A DNA stretch of 64,000 bases from Marisediminitalea lipolytica. GTDB taxonomy: Bacteria; Pseudomonadota; Gammaproteobacteria; Enterobacterales; Alteromonadaceae. Location: NCBI RefSeq assembly GCF_001758465.1, contig NZ_MJIC01000017.1:34758-98757 (forward strand). Direction: 5' to 3'. The position numbers and the translations under genes are program-made. The notes below the pieces were generated by a model. The model did not search any database. It was not told the origin of the DNA and saw nothing but the letters and a program-made list of their open reading frames with translations. This document shows positions 33,953-41,626 of the stretch, in pieces. Each line of letters begins with the position of its first letter. Position 1 is the stretch's first letter.

Positions 33953-35533
33953 TCATTGAGTTTCCGCCCTAAATTCAGGAGCGCAAGCAGGTTGTCGCAC
34001 TGCCGCGCACACCAGCGTGGCAACCAGCGTTCCAATGACCAGTTGCCAGGTAAAACCCAGACTAATTTGCCAGGCTTCGGGTAAATACCAGCTCATCACA
34101 TAAGGTTGTAGCAGCAAGGGGATAATAAAACCACTCAATAATGCTGCTGTGACAGAGGCAGGACTGCCGCGCTGAGTAAATAATGTTATGAAGTATACGC
34201 CAAGTAAGCCGCTGTAGGAAAAAACCATTACACCTAATGCAAATTGCAGTAGCGGCGTATCTGAGTATTGTTGCCAGTAATAGCATAAACACGCCATCGA
34301 CGCTAACGCCAGGGCTACCAGTGCCATCGCTAGCCGACTTGCATTCACAAAGTGCTGTTCATCAGTTTGTTGTTCTTGTCTGGCTTTCCAGGGGCGATAG
34401 AGATCCTGAATCAGCACGCTCGACATCGAGTTTAAGCCTGAATTCAGGGTAGAAAGCGCCGCTGCCAGAATGCCGATAGTAACCAGACCTTTTAAACCAG
34501 CTGGTAAGTCGGTAAGAACGTAATACATAAATATGGTGACTGGCTCGCCGGCAAACTGCGGCACGGGAGCGCCGGTATTGGTGGCCATCAGCGTTGGTTG
34601 CTGATAATAAATATACAGAAGCAAGCCGATGACGATAAATAACAGCATAACCGGGATCACCATGACCACCGACCAGAGCATGGCTTTGGCACCTTCCTGA
34701 GCATTGCGGCAGGTGAGTACCCGTTGCGTCATATCCTGGTCGAGGCCAAAGGCCGCGATATTCAGCAGAACAAAGCCGGTAAAGACCGAGGTCAGGGTAA
34801 ATACCCCGGAGGGGGAAAAATCCATGCGGCCATCCAGTAAGGTAAGTTTGGATGCCTCCCCAGGACCCGGCTGCTGCAAAGTGGCGATGATATCGGACAG
34901 GTCGGCCGGAATCGCGACCAACAAGGCAACAATCACAGCTATTGCTGCGCCAATATAGGTAAAGGCCTGGATAACGTCACTGTAGATAACGGTGCGAATA
35001 CCGCCGTAGATACTGTATAGCAGGCCGATAACACTGATAATCACGGTGGCGGTGATAACGCTCGAGGGCGCAATATCACCAAACAAAATCATCGCGACGG
35101 CCAGTGCAGCCATATATAACCGGGCGCCACTGGCAAACACGCGGCCAAATAAATACATCAATCCCGCCTGCTGCTTGGCTCTTGCGCCAAAACGGGTTTG
35201 TAGTAACTCGTAAACGGTAAATACTTTAAAGTGATAGAAGCGTGGGATCAGAAAGCGCGCCACGAAAAAAGCGGCAATAAAAGCGCCGAGATTGGTTGCC
35301 AGATAGGTGAGGTTACCCCGGTAACCCTGATCAGGACCACCCAAAAAAGTCGCGGCAGACTGGGATGTGGCCAGCACTGACATTGCCACCATCCATACTG
35401 GCATCGCCTGGCCACCGAGAAAATAGTCAGTAGTGTTTTGCGCGCGCCGGTTAAAATACCAACCGGATACCAGCAACAGGATACCGTACAGGATAAACAA
35501 CAGGGCATCAGTAATGGTGTAGTGCGCTAGCAT
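33953..35533 (-). CDS. Sodium:solute symporter (SSS family), candidate MurNAc transporter
   Basis: A 526-residue inner membrane protein with about 13-14 helices, typical of the SSS family. Family features include NTTDYFLGGQAMPVWMVAMS, TSQSAATFLGGPDQGYRG, VYELLQTRFG and GLDQDMTQRVLTCRN. SSS members take up sugars, amino acids or sialic acid with Na+. It is the first gene of the murQ-namZ operon, in the place occupied by the MurP PTS transporter in E. coli. MurNAc or a related muropeptide is therefore its likely cargo. This is context inference; the sequence alone does not give the substrate. Confidence 0.85.
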   Translation of the reverse strand: MLAHYTITDALLFILYGILLLVSGWYFNRRAQNTTDYFLGGQAMPVWMVAMSVLATSQSAATFLGGPDQGYRGNLTYLATNLGAFIAAFFVARFLIPRFYHFKVFTVYELLQTRFGARAKQQAGLMYLFGRVFASGARLYMAALAVAMILFGDIAPSSVITATVIISVIGLLYSIYGGIRTVIYSDVIQAFTYIGAAIAVIVALLVAIPADLSDIIATLQQPGPGEASKLTLLDGRMDFSPSGVFTLTSVFTGFVLLNIAAFGLDQDMTQRVLTCRNAQEGAKAMLWSVVMVIPVMLLFIVIGLLLYIYYQQPTLMATNTGAPVPQFAGEPVTIFMYYVLTDLPAGLKGLVTIGILAAALSTLNSGLNSMSSVLIQDLYRPWKARQEQQTDEQHFVNASRLAMALVALALASMACLCYYWQQYSDTPLLQFALGVMVFSYSGLLGVYFITLFTQRGSPASVTAALLSGFIIPLLLQPYVMSWYLPEAWQISLGFTWQLVIGTLVATLVCAAVRQPACAPEFRAETQ

Positions 35534-35632
35534 TTATTCTCTTTCTAACTGTTTGAAAGCTGGGGTATGATGGCGTTTAAACAACCACAAACCATCGGCA
35601 CAGGCATTGTTTTGCCGGGATAATGTGATTTT

Positions 35633-35647
35633 AGAATATATTATTCT
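35633..35647. promoter_or_regulatory. Candidate MurR operator in the symporter/alr divergent region
   Basis: AGAATA-TAT-TATTCT, a perfect inverted repeat whose core GAAT-N5-ATTC (35634-35646) equals that of the murR upstream site. It lies 100 bases upstream of the symporter-murQ-namZ operon and about 93 bases upstream of the likely alr start, so one site could serve both operons. Confidence 0.5.
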
Positions 35648-35739
35648 GTGGCATTTTCAAATTAAGAATTTATTAATTTATTACCAGGGTGTATCGTAGT
35701 GATAACCTCCAGTACATTGCCAATCCAAGAGTCATTCAC

Positions 35740-36804
35740 GTGAGCAGATCGACCCGCGCATCCATTAATTTGCAGGCTATTCGCGATAACTTTAATCAGT
35801 TGCGCCCGCCCACGGGTAAAGCCATCGCGGTAATCAAAGCCGACGCATACGGGCATGGGGCGGTAACGGTTGCCAGTGCCTTATCATCAGTTTGCGATTA
35901 CTTTGCCATAGCAATCTGCGATGAAGCTGCACCGCTCAGAGAAGCAGGTATCAAGCAGCCGCTGCTGGTGCTGGAAGGCCCTCATCATGTGGAAGACTGC
36001 AAGGCCGCTAAAGCCCATCAGCTTATTTTACTGGCACATAACCGTGAGCAATTGGACTGGCTGGATGCTTTGGGCAGTGAGCGCCCTCGGGTATGGCTTA
36101 AAGTAGACACTGGCATGCACCGACTGGGATTTGCTTGTGAGCAGGTTGCACCACTGTTACAGCACTATCCCTGGCTACGGGAGCAGCCAACGGTTCTGGC
36201 CTCTCATTTTGCCTGTGCGGATGAACCGGATAATCCGAATAATGCCCTGCAGCTCAAGCGTTTTACAGCGTTAACACAAACCTTAGGCCTGGCAGGTTGT
36301 ATGGCTAATTCAGCTGCGAGCTTATGCAACCCGCAAAGTTTGTTTGATTACTGCCGGCTGGGGATTGGCTTGTATGGTGCCAGTCCGGTGACCGGCCATC
36401 CGGCCCGGGATTATAACCTTACGCCAGTCATGTCCCTGCAAGCGCAAATTATCGCGTTACATCAGGTTAAACAGGGCGAAACCGTGGGTTACTCGCAAAC
36501 CTGGACGGCCCCCAGAGACAGTCTTATCGCCACGGTCGGCATTGGCTATGCTGATGGCTATCCGCGGCACTGCCCATCGGGTACGCCGGTGGTGGTCCGC
36601 TCACAGCGCGCCAGTCTGGTAGGGCGGGTGTCCATGGATATGATCACCATAGATGTAACAGAGATCCCCGGTGTTACCCTGGGCGATGATGTGGAGCTAT
36701 GGGGCCAGCAATTACCGGTTGATGAAGTGGCCGATTTTGCCGGAACTATTAGTTATGAACTAATCACCCGGGTGTCAGCCCGGGTACCCAGACTGCCGGT
36801 ATAA
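35740..36804 (+). CDS. alr: Alanine racemase
   Basis: PLP enzyme interconverting L- and D-alanine, about 354 residues from GTG 35740. Lys33 in AVIKADAYGHG binds PLP. VKLKVDTGMHRLGF-type sequence (WLKVDTGMHRLGF), SMDMITIDVT and GYADGYPR complete the family core, and the second-domain Tyr is in VGYSQTW. An upstream in-frame GTG at 35689 would add 17 residues not seen in the family, so 35740 is preferred, although its Shine-Dalgarno (AAGAG) is weak. It heads an operon with the ZIP transporter and sugar kinase, divergent from the symporter-murQ-namZ operon. It may serve D-/L-Ala released from muropeptides; whether it is the only Alr in the cell cannot be told. Confidence 0.93.
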   Translation: MSRSTRASINLQAIRDNFNQLRPPTGKAIAVIKADAYGHGAVTVASALSSVCDYFAIAICDEAAPLREAGIKQPLLVLEGPHHVEDCKAAKAHQLILLAHNREQLDWLDALGSERPRVWLKVDTGMHRLGFACEQVAPLLQHYPWLREQPTVLASHFACADEPDNPNNALQLKRFTALTQTLGLAGCMANSAASLCNPQSLFDYCRLGIGLYGASPVTGHPARDYNLTPVMSLQAQIIALHQVKQGETVGYSQTWTAPRDSLIATVGIGYADGYPRHCPSGTPVVVRSQRASLVGRVSMDMITIDVTEIPGVTLGDDVELWGQQLPVDEVADFAGTISYELITRVSARVPRLPV

Positions 36805-36819
36805 CGAGGACGTCATGTT

Positions 36820-37602
36820 GTGGACAGTGGCCAGATAGTCTGGGCGGGCGTCATCGCCAGTTTGTGCGCCAGCCTTGGTACGGCTGCGGGCAGTCTGGGC
36901 GTGTTGCTGGTAAAACAACTGTCACGGCGGCTCGAAGACGGTCTGCTTAGCCTTGCGGCCGGTATCATGCTGGCGGCCTGCTTTTTTTCGCTGTTACTGC
37001 CGGGGTTAAACTACAGTCAGCAATTATATGTCAGCGAACTTACCGCCGGACTGGTTGTGGCGGGTGGTGTTATGGCTGGCGCTTTGCTGTTGTTTTTTAT
37101 TCACCAGACCGTTCCTCACGAACACTTTATTTCAGGCAGAGACGGCGCATCACAGACAAAGCTGGCGCGTATCTGGTTGTTTGTGTTTGCTATTACCCTG
37201 CATAACTTTCCGGAAGGCCTGGCGGTTGGCGTTGGCTTTGCCGGTGGTGAAATGGCAAACGGTGTTTCACTGGCTTTGGGCATCGGCTTGCAGAATATCC
37301 CTGAGGGACTGGCAGTGTCGGTGGCGTTATTGTCAATTGGATTTAGCCGCTGGCGGGCCGCGCTAATTGGTATTGCCAGTGGGCTGGTTGAGCCTCTGGG
37401 CGGGTTGGTTGGGGCCATGGCCGTCTCTGGGGCGGAAGCCTTTATGCCCTGGGCTCTGGCATTTGCCGCCGGCGCCATGTTGTTTATTATTTCGGACGAG
37501 ATTATTCCGGAAACTCACCAAAATGGGCATCAGAATGTGGCGACCTTCAGCCTGCTAATCGGGTTTGTCACCATGATGTTGTTAGACGTATTACTTGGGT
37601 GA
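36820..37602 (+). CDS. ZIP family metal transporter
   Basis: A 260-residue inner membrane protein with eight predicted helices. The two metal-site motifs HNFPEGLAVGVGF (helix IV) and QNIPEGLAVSVAL (helix V) are characteristic of ZupT-like ZIP transporters that import Zn2+ or other divalent metals. It starts at GTG 36820 with GAGGA nine bases upstream. It lies between alr and the sugar kinase and overlaps or abuts the kinase start, so it is translated with them. Amidase_2 and M14 enzymes need zinc, which may explain the company, but that link is speculative. Confidence 0.88.
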   Translation: MDSGQIVWAGVIASLCASLGTAAGSLGVLLVKQLSRRLEDGLLSLAAGIMLAACFFSLLLPGLNYSQQLYVSELTAGLVVAGGVMAGALLLFFIHQTVPHEHFISGRDGASQTKLARIWLFVFAITLHNFPEGLAVGVGFAGGEMANGVSLALGIGLQNIPEGLAVSVALLSIGFSRWRAALIGIASGLVEPLGGLVGAMAVSGAEAFMPWALAFAAGAMLFIISDEIIPETHQNGHQNVATFSLLIGFVTMMLLDVLLG

Positions 37603-37607
37603 CCACA

Positions 37608-38510
37608 ATGACGCAAAACCTTTATAACAAGCAGTACTGGGTCGGGGTTGATGGTGGTGGCACCAAATGTCGCGCAGAGCTGTTTAACTTCGAGGGTGAT
37701 TCTCTGGGTTATGGCCTTGGTGGTCCTGCCAATACCGCCAAATATGGAGAACAGGCGCTCCAGGCTATTCTTACTGCTGTGCAAGGTGCTGTTAGTCAGG
37801 CAGGTTTGCACTTTGCTGATGTTAGTGATGAGCTGGTGGTGAGTGCCGGACTGGCCGGCGCCTATCTGGCCTCTTCACAAGTGTTGCTTAGCCAGTGGCA
37901 GCATCCTTTTGCCCACTGGACCTTTTCTTCGGATTTACATACCGCACTGCTTGGGGCCCACGGCGGTGACGATGGCGTGGTGGTGATTACCGGTACCGGG
38001 TCTTGTGCGGCGTTATTATATCAGGGCACGGTTATTCAGTATGGCGGTTATGGTTTTCAGCTTGGCGATCAGGCCAGTGGTGCCTGGCTGGGCCAGAAAG
38101 CAGTACAGCAGGCGTTATTAATGGCAGATAAACTTAGCAGTGAAAGTCAGCTCTGGCAGGCAGTGAGTGAGTTTTATCAGTGTCCGGCACCGGCCGATCT
38201 GGTGGAGCGTCTTAATACCGCACAACCGGGAGAATTTGCCCGTTTTGCGCCGGCCTTGTTTGAATTGGCAAAAACAGACCCCGCGGCCAAAGCTATTATC
38301 AACGAAGGGGCTGATTACTTAAATCAACTTATCCGCCGCACATTACACAACGGCAATCTGCCGGTAACCTTAACCGGCGGACTGGCTTCATTGTGGCAAC
38401 CTTTGCTGGATCCGGCTATTGCTGTGCTGGTGAAACCAGCACAATACGGGCCTGAGTGGGGAGCTGTGTTGCTGGCCCGGCAGCAAACAGAGCCAGCAAG
38501 TCAGGCTTAG
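37608..38510 (+). CDS. BadF/BadG-type sugar kinase, probable MurNAc/GlcNAc kinase (MurK/NagK-like)
   Basis: A roughly 300-residue ASKHA-fold kinase of the BadF/BadG/BcrA/BcrD group, which includes eukaryotic GlcNAc kinase and Clostridium MurK (phosphorylating MurNAc and GlcNAc). The ATP phosphate motif VGVDGGGTKCRAEL lies at the N-terminus; VVITGTGSCAALL and GGYGFQLGDQASGAWLG are the second phosphate and sugar-binding segments. The start is either ATG 37608 or GTG 37599, which overlaps the ZIP stop. With MurQ and a non-PTS transporter nearby, producing MurNAc-6-P (and perhaps GlcNAc-6-P) is the most coherent role. It converges on YitT with a four-base overlap. Confidence 0.82.
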   Translation: MTQNLYNKQYWVGVDGGGTKCRAELFNFEGDSLGYGLGGPANTAKYGEQALQAILTAVQGAVSQAGLHFADVSDELVVSAGLAGAYLASSQVLLSQWQHPFAHWTFSSDLHTALLGAHGGDDGVVVITGTGSCAALLYQGTVIQYGGYGFQLGDQASGAWLGQKAVQQALLMADKLSSESQLWQAVSEFYQCPAPADLVERLNTAQPGEFARFAPALFELAKTDPAAKAIINEGADYLNQLIRRTLHNGNLPVTLTGGLASLWQPLLDPAIAVLVKPAQYGPEWGAVLLARQQTEPASQA

Positions 38511-39163
38511 CTGTTTTGTGGACGCAGATGATCGACTTCGTCATCTGCCTGAGGCTTTTTTACTGCTGGTAATGTATATCGTTCCGGCCGATGATTCAGC
38601 GAAATCACCATGTTCAGGAAAAATGCAGCAAGAATGGATATCAGGACCAGATAGGCATCAATATAAATAAAAGACACGCTTAAAATAACGGTATCCATCA
38701 TTAGCTGAAACGTACCGGCACGCAGATTAAAACGGTGTTGCAGGTAAAACCCTAAAATACCCAGGCCGCCCATACTGGAACTGTGACGAAACATGATCAG
38801 CATGCCTACACCAATAAGGATGCCGCCAAACACTGCCGCAAAAATAGGATCGACCCTGGAAATGTCGACAAAATGGGGCACCCAGTCAGAAAATACCGAC
38901 ACGGTAGTGACAGAAATAAACGTATTGATCATAAAACGCTTACTGATGTATCGCCACGCAAGATAGTAAAAGGGCAGATTAACCAGGAAAAAGAGCAGGC
39001 CAAAGTCCAGCGAGGTGACATAGGTACCTAATAATGCCACACCCGCAGCGCCGCCCACCATGAGCTCCTGGGATTGAAACAGGAAGACGCCAAATGCCAC
39101 GAATAACCCTGCACATAGCAAAGCAAAAACATCTTCATAGATACGGTGTGATGTATTTTTCAT
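38507..39163 (-). CDS. YitT family membrane protein
   Basis: A 218-residue integral membrane protein of the YitT (DUF161) family, with five or six helices. LFVAFGVFLFQSQELMVGGAAGVALL and FGGILIGVGMLIMFRHSSSMGGLGILGFYL are typical. The usual C-terminal DUF2179 domain is missing, as in short proteobacterial members. Function is not established. Its last four bases overlap the end of the convergent kinase gene. Confidence 0.82.
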   Translation of the reverse strand: MKNTSHRIYEDVFALLCAGLFVAFGVFLFQSQELMVGGAAGVALLGTYVTSLDFGLLFFLVNLPFYYLAWRYISKRFMINTFISVTTVSVFSDWVPHFVDISRVDPIFAAVFGGILIGVGMLIMFRHSSSMGGLGILGFYLQHRFNLRAGTFQLMMDTVILSVSFIYIDAYLVLISILAAFFLNMVISLNHRPERYTLPAVKKPQADDEVDHLRPQNS

Positions 39164-39463
39164 AGTAATAAATTGGGATTCTGTCGTTCAGGTGAAGTCT
39201 GTTCGTCTGTTTTTATTAGTATCTGACGAAAAATTAAGCACCTATTATACGTGCATTAGCGAAGCAAAATAGCCTGTTCCCGCCGGGAAAAGGCGGATAG
39301 CGCATTGGGGTGGTAAGAAAGCTTTACGTAATGTTAATGTATTTGGTTTTATGTGTTTCTTTGGTGTAAAGGTTGCGGCAATTTGGACAGCAGAACGCTT
39401 TCTGCTGTCGCAAAACATCCGGGTTACCGCGGCGAGTTGCTTATGGGATAAGCAATCGGACGG
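39164..39463. other. 300-base gap with two perfect inverted repeats
   Basis: Upstream of yitT and downstream of the FIST receptor (both minus strand). It contains GACAGCAGAA-CGCT-TTCTGCTGTC at 39386-39409 (10-bp stem) and TTGCTTAT-GGG-ATAAGCAA at 39437-39455 (8-bp stem). Neither has a T tail on either strand, so they are not simple terminators. The yitT-proximal part is AT-rich and should hold its promoter, but no hexamer pair stands out. No gene is visible. Confidence 0.5.
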
Positions 39464-41467
39464 TTAATGTGATTTTTTCGCCAGTTCGTTAAGCGTTTCA
39501 ATCAGCTTTGTTTCTTTTTCCAGCGTAATCATACGCTCGGCAGCACCCTGGGCTTTGGTAATACCTTCTGCGGCTCTGCCTGCGGCACTGGATGAGGTGT
39601 CTGATAAGTCGGCCAGTTCCTTACTTAAATCGGCTGAACTGCTTTCGATATTGCTTAGCAGGGTATTAATACTGTCTATGGCCGCTGATATACCCGTTAT
39701 TGAGCCCGATACACCGTCGATAGTATCGCCGGTCTCTTTAAGACTGGACTGAGTTCGTTGTGAGAGTGCCCGCACTTCATCTGCTACCACCGCAAATCCA
39801 CGTCCGGCTTCCCCCGCTCTGGCTGCTTCAATGGCGGCATTTAAGGCCAGTAAGTTGGTTTGTTCGGCAATGCCACCGATAGATTGAATAATATTGACAA
39901 TACGTTCTGCGCTGTCGCGCAACTGGGTCATGCCTTCTGTTAGCCCGGAACGCTCTTTTTCCTGTTTGGCAATCTGATTTAAAAACTCTTTAAACTGACC
40001 ACCCAGCTCCAATTGTTTAGTTGCTGAATCCCTGGCCAGGTTTGCCACAAAGTTAAGCTGTTCATTGGACTCCTCAAGCAGGCTCCGGAATTCATGGGTG
40101 CTCTCGATTAACCGGTTTTGCAGATCATTAATGCGCTGCATACTGATAAGGCGCGCATTAAGGTGGTAACTGGAAAACGCTGCCAGGTAAAAGGGGTAAT
40201 TATTGGCGTATTCATCTTCAAATTGCTGCTGTTCGCCTACAGCGAAAAAGCCAACTGCGGTGACGGTTTGGTTTTGGTGTAGGCCGAGGTATTCACCAAA
40301 GGTAGAAAATCCTGACAGACAAATACCGTCCAGCGTACTTACACCTTGCAAGGAGGCGGCATTATTTAAGCGCCGTAAAATACAGTCGTTAGCTATCATT
40401 GCTACCGGAGTAGATGGTTTCCCCTGCATAAAGCGACGGAAGTCGGCATCCAGAGATTGTTTAAAATCGGTGGCCTTAACCAACTGCAACTCTTCGCCAA
40501 AGGCCAGATCACTGAAAAAGCGAATGCTGCCGTTATCATTAATCGCAGCAACGGAGCGGATATAAATATTATCGTTAATATCGATCCCGAAAGAGTGAGA
40601 TTGCAGCCGCGCGTCCAGATCCTCGGGCATACAATTAAACGTATTGCACAGGGCTTCTACCGGGTTAAGTAATTGCAGATTATTATCCAGTACCGTGTTA
40701 AGAGTGCGGGTCAACGGATTAAAGTCGGCCACCACGTACTGGTTTCCGGTGGGCTGGAAGTTATGGCTTTTCATAATGCCATAGCGGTAGCCTTTAGCGA
40801 GTTTACAAAAACACAGGATGGCACTATTGCCTTTCACTTCGCCGTTAAGCGCAATATCAGCCTGTTTAAAGTCGAGCTTTCCACCGGCACTTCCGCCAAC
40901 AAAGTAACAGGGAAAACGTCGGCTTTTATACAGCGCCTGTGTGAAGAAATCCTCACTGGCGGTCAGGCCGTCAAAATAGGTTAGTGCCAGCGTGTTATGG
41001 CTACTTACCTCAAATGGAACTCTGACCTTGGCCAGTTCTGAGGTAATTGCGGCTACACGCTGGGCCGCTGACTGGGTTGGGTTGCCCGCTTTGATATCGG
41101 CGCTGTGTAGTGGCACCGTATGAATGGACAATTGCTCAAACAAATCGCTGGAAAAAGCGTGCAGGACGATATTATCCCAGTGATCCGAGGTGGGATGATA
41201 TAACGCTTTGCCACCACCTAACTCGCCTGCTGTCATTACCGTGATAACGTGACGAGAGAATTCCAGCGCGTTGGTTAAGCGCTTTGATACCTCGGCAAAA
41301 TTTCCCGAGGGGCTGATAAAAGCGATGATCAGCGCTGTACCCGGGTGTAACCGTAACGCAGCAAGCTTGTCCGGGTGAATGTCCTGACTGGAAATAGTGA
41401 GTGTGGCGGCAACGGCAGAATGATGATGAGTCGCTTTCGTGTGTTCTTTTTTTCGCTGGAAGAACAT
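39464..41467 (-). CDS. Soluble FIST-domain methyl-accepting chemotaxis protein
   Basis: A 667-residue cytoplasmic receptor without membrane helices or HAMP. Residues about 20-240 are a FIST_N sensor domain (ALIIAFISPSGNFAEVSKRL, VMTAGELGGG, CYFVGGSAGGKLDF); about 245-400 are FIST_C. These domains are thought to bind small ligands such as amino acids. A short coiled coil leads to the MCP signalling hairpin with NLLALNAAIEAARAGEAGRGFAVVADEVR-type tip residues at about 537-570 (AEQTNLLALNAAIEAARA is the best-kept part). There is no C-terminal CheR-docking peptide. AGGAG precedes the start. It follows the GGDEF/EAL gene on the same strand across a palindrome. Confidence 0.88.
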   Translation of the reverse strand: MFFQRKKEHTKATHHHSAVAATLTISSQDIHPDKLAALRLHPGTALIIAFISPSGNFAEVSKRLTNALEFSRHVITVMTAGELGGGKALYHPTSDHWDNIVLHAFSSDLFEQLSIHTVPLHSADIKAGNPTQSAAQRVAAITSELAKVRVPFEVSSHNTLALTYFDGLTASEDFFTQALYKSRRFPCYFVGGSAGGKLDFKQADIALNGEVKGNSAILCFCKLAKGYRYGIMKSHNFQPTGNQYVVADFNPLTRTLNTVLDNNLQLLNPVEALCNTFNCMPEDLDARLQSHSFGIDINDNIYIRSVAAINDNGSIRFFSDLAFGEELQLVKATDFKQSLDADFRRFMQGKPSTPVAMIANDCILRRLNNAASLQGVSTLDGICLSGFSTFGEYLGLHQNQTVTAVGFFAVGEQQQFEDEYANNYPFYLAAFSSYHLNARLISMQRINDLQNRLIESTHEFRSLLEESNEQLNFVANLARDSATKQLELGGQFKEFLNQIAKQEKERSGLTEGMTQLRDSAERIVNIIQSIGGIAEQTNLLALNAAIEAARAGEAGRGFAVVADEVRALSQRTQSSLKETGDTIDGVSGSITGISAAIDSINTLLSNIESSSADLSKELADLSDTSSSAAGRAAEGITKAQGAAERMITLEKETKLIETLNELAKKSH

Positions 41468-41596
41468 GGCAAGGCTCCTGTGAATGAGCAGAGGTTAATT
41501 GTTTACAATTGTTCTTTGAATATAGCTGGCGAATTGAATATCGCCAGAAGCGATAAAAAAGGTTGGTCAGGAGGCCATTAGCAAGCGGAGGGGAAA

Positions 41597-41622
41597 GAGG
41601 GCAGGCATTCATGCCTGCCCTC
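41597..41622 (-). terminator. Long palindrome, probable terminator of the GGDEF/EAL gene
   Basis: GAGGGCAGGCAT-TC-ATGCCTGCCCTC, a 12-bp perfect inverted repeat with only two central bases. It starts four bases after the GGDEF/EAL stop, and on the minus strand TTTCCCC follows. The strong stem suggests termination or mRNA end protection before the FIST gene. Confidence 0.65.
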
Positions 41623-41626
41623 GTTG

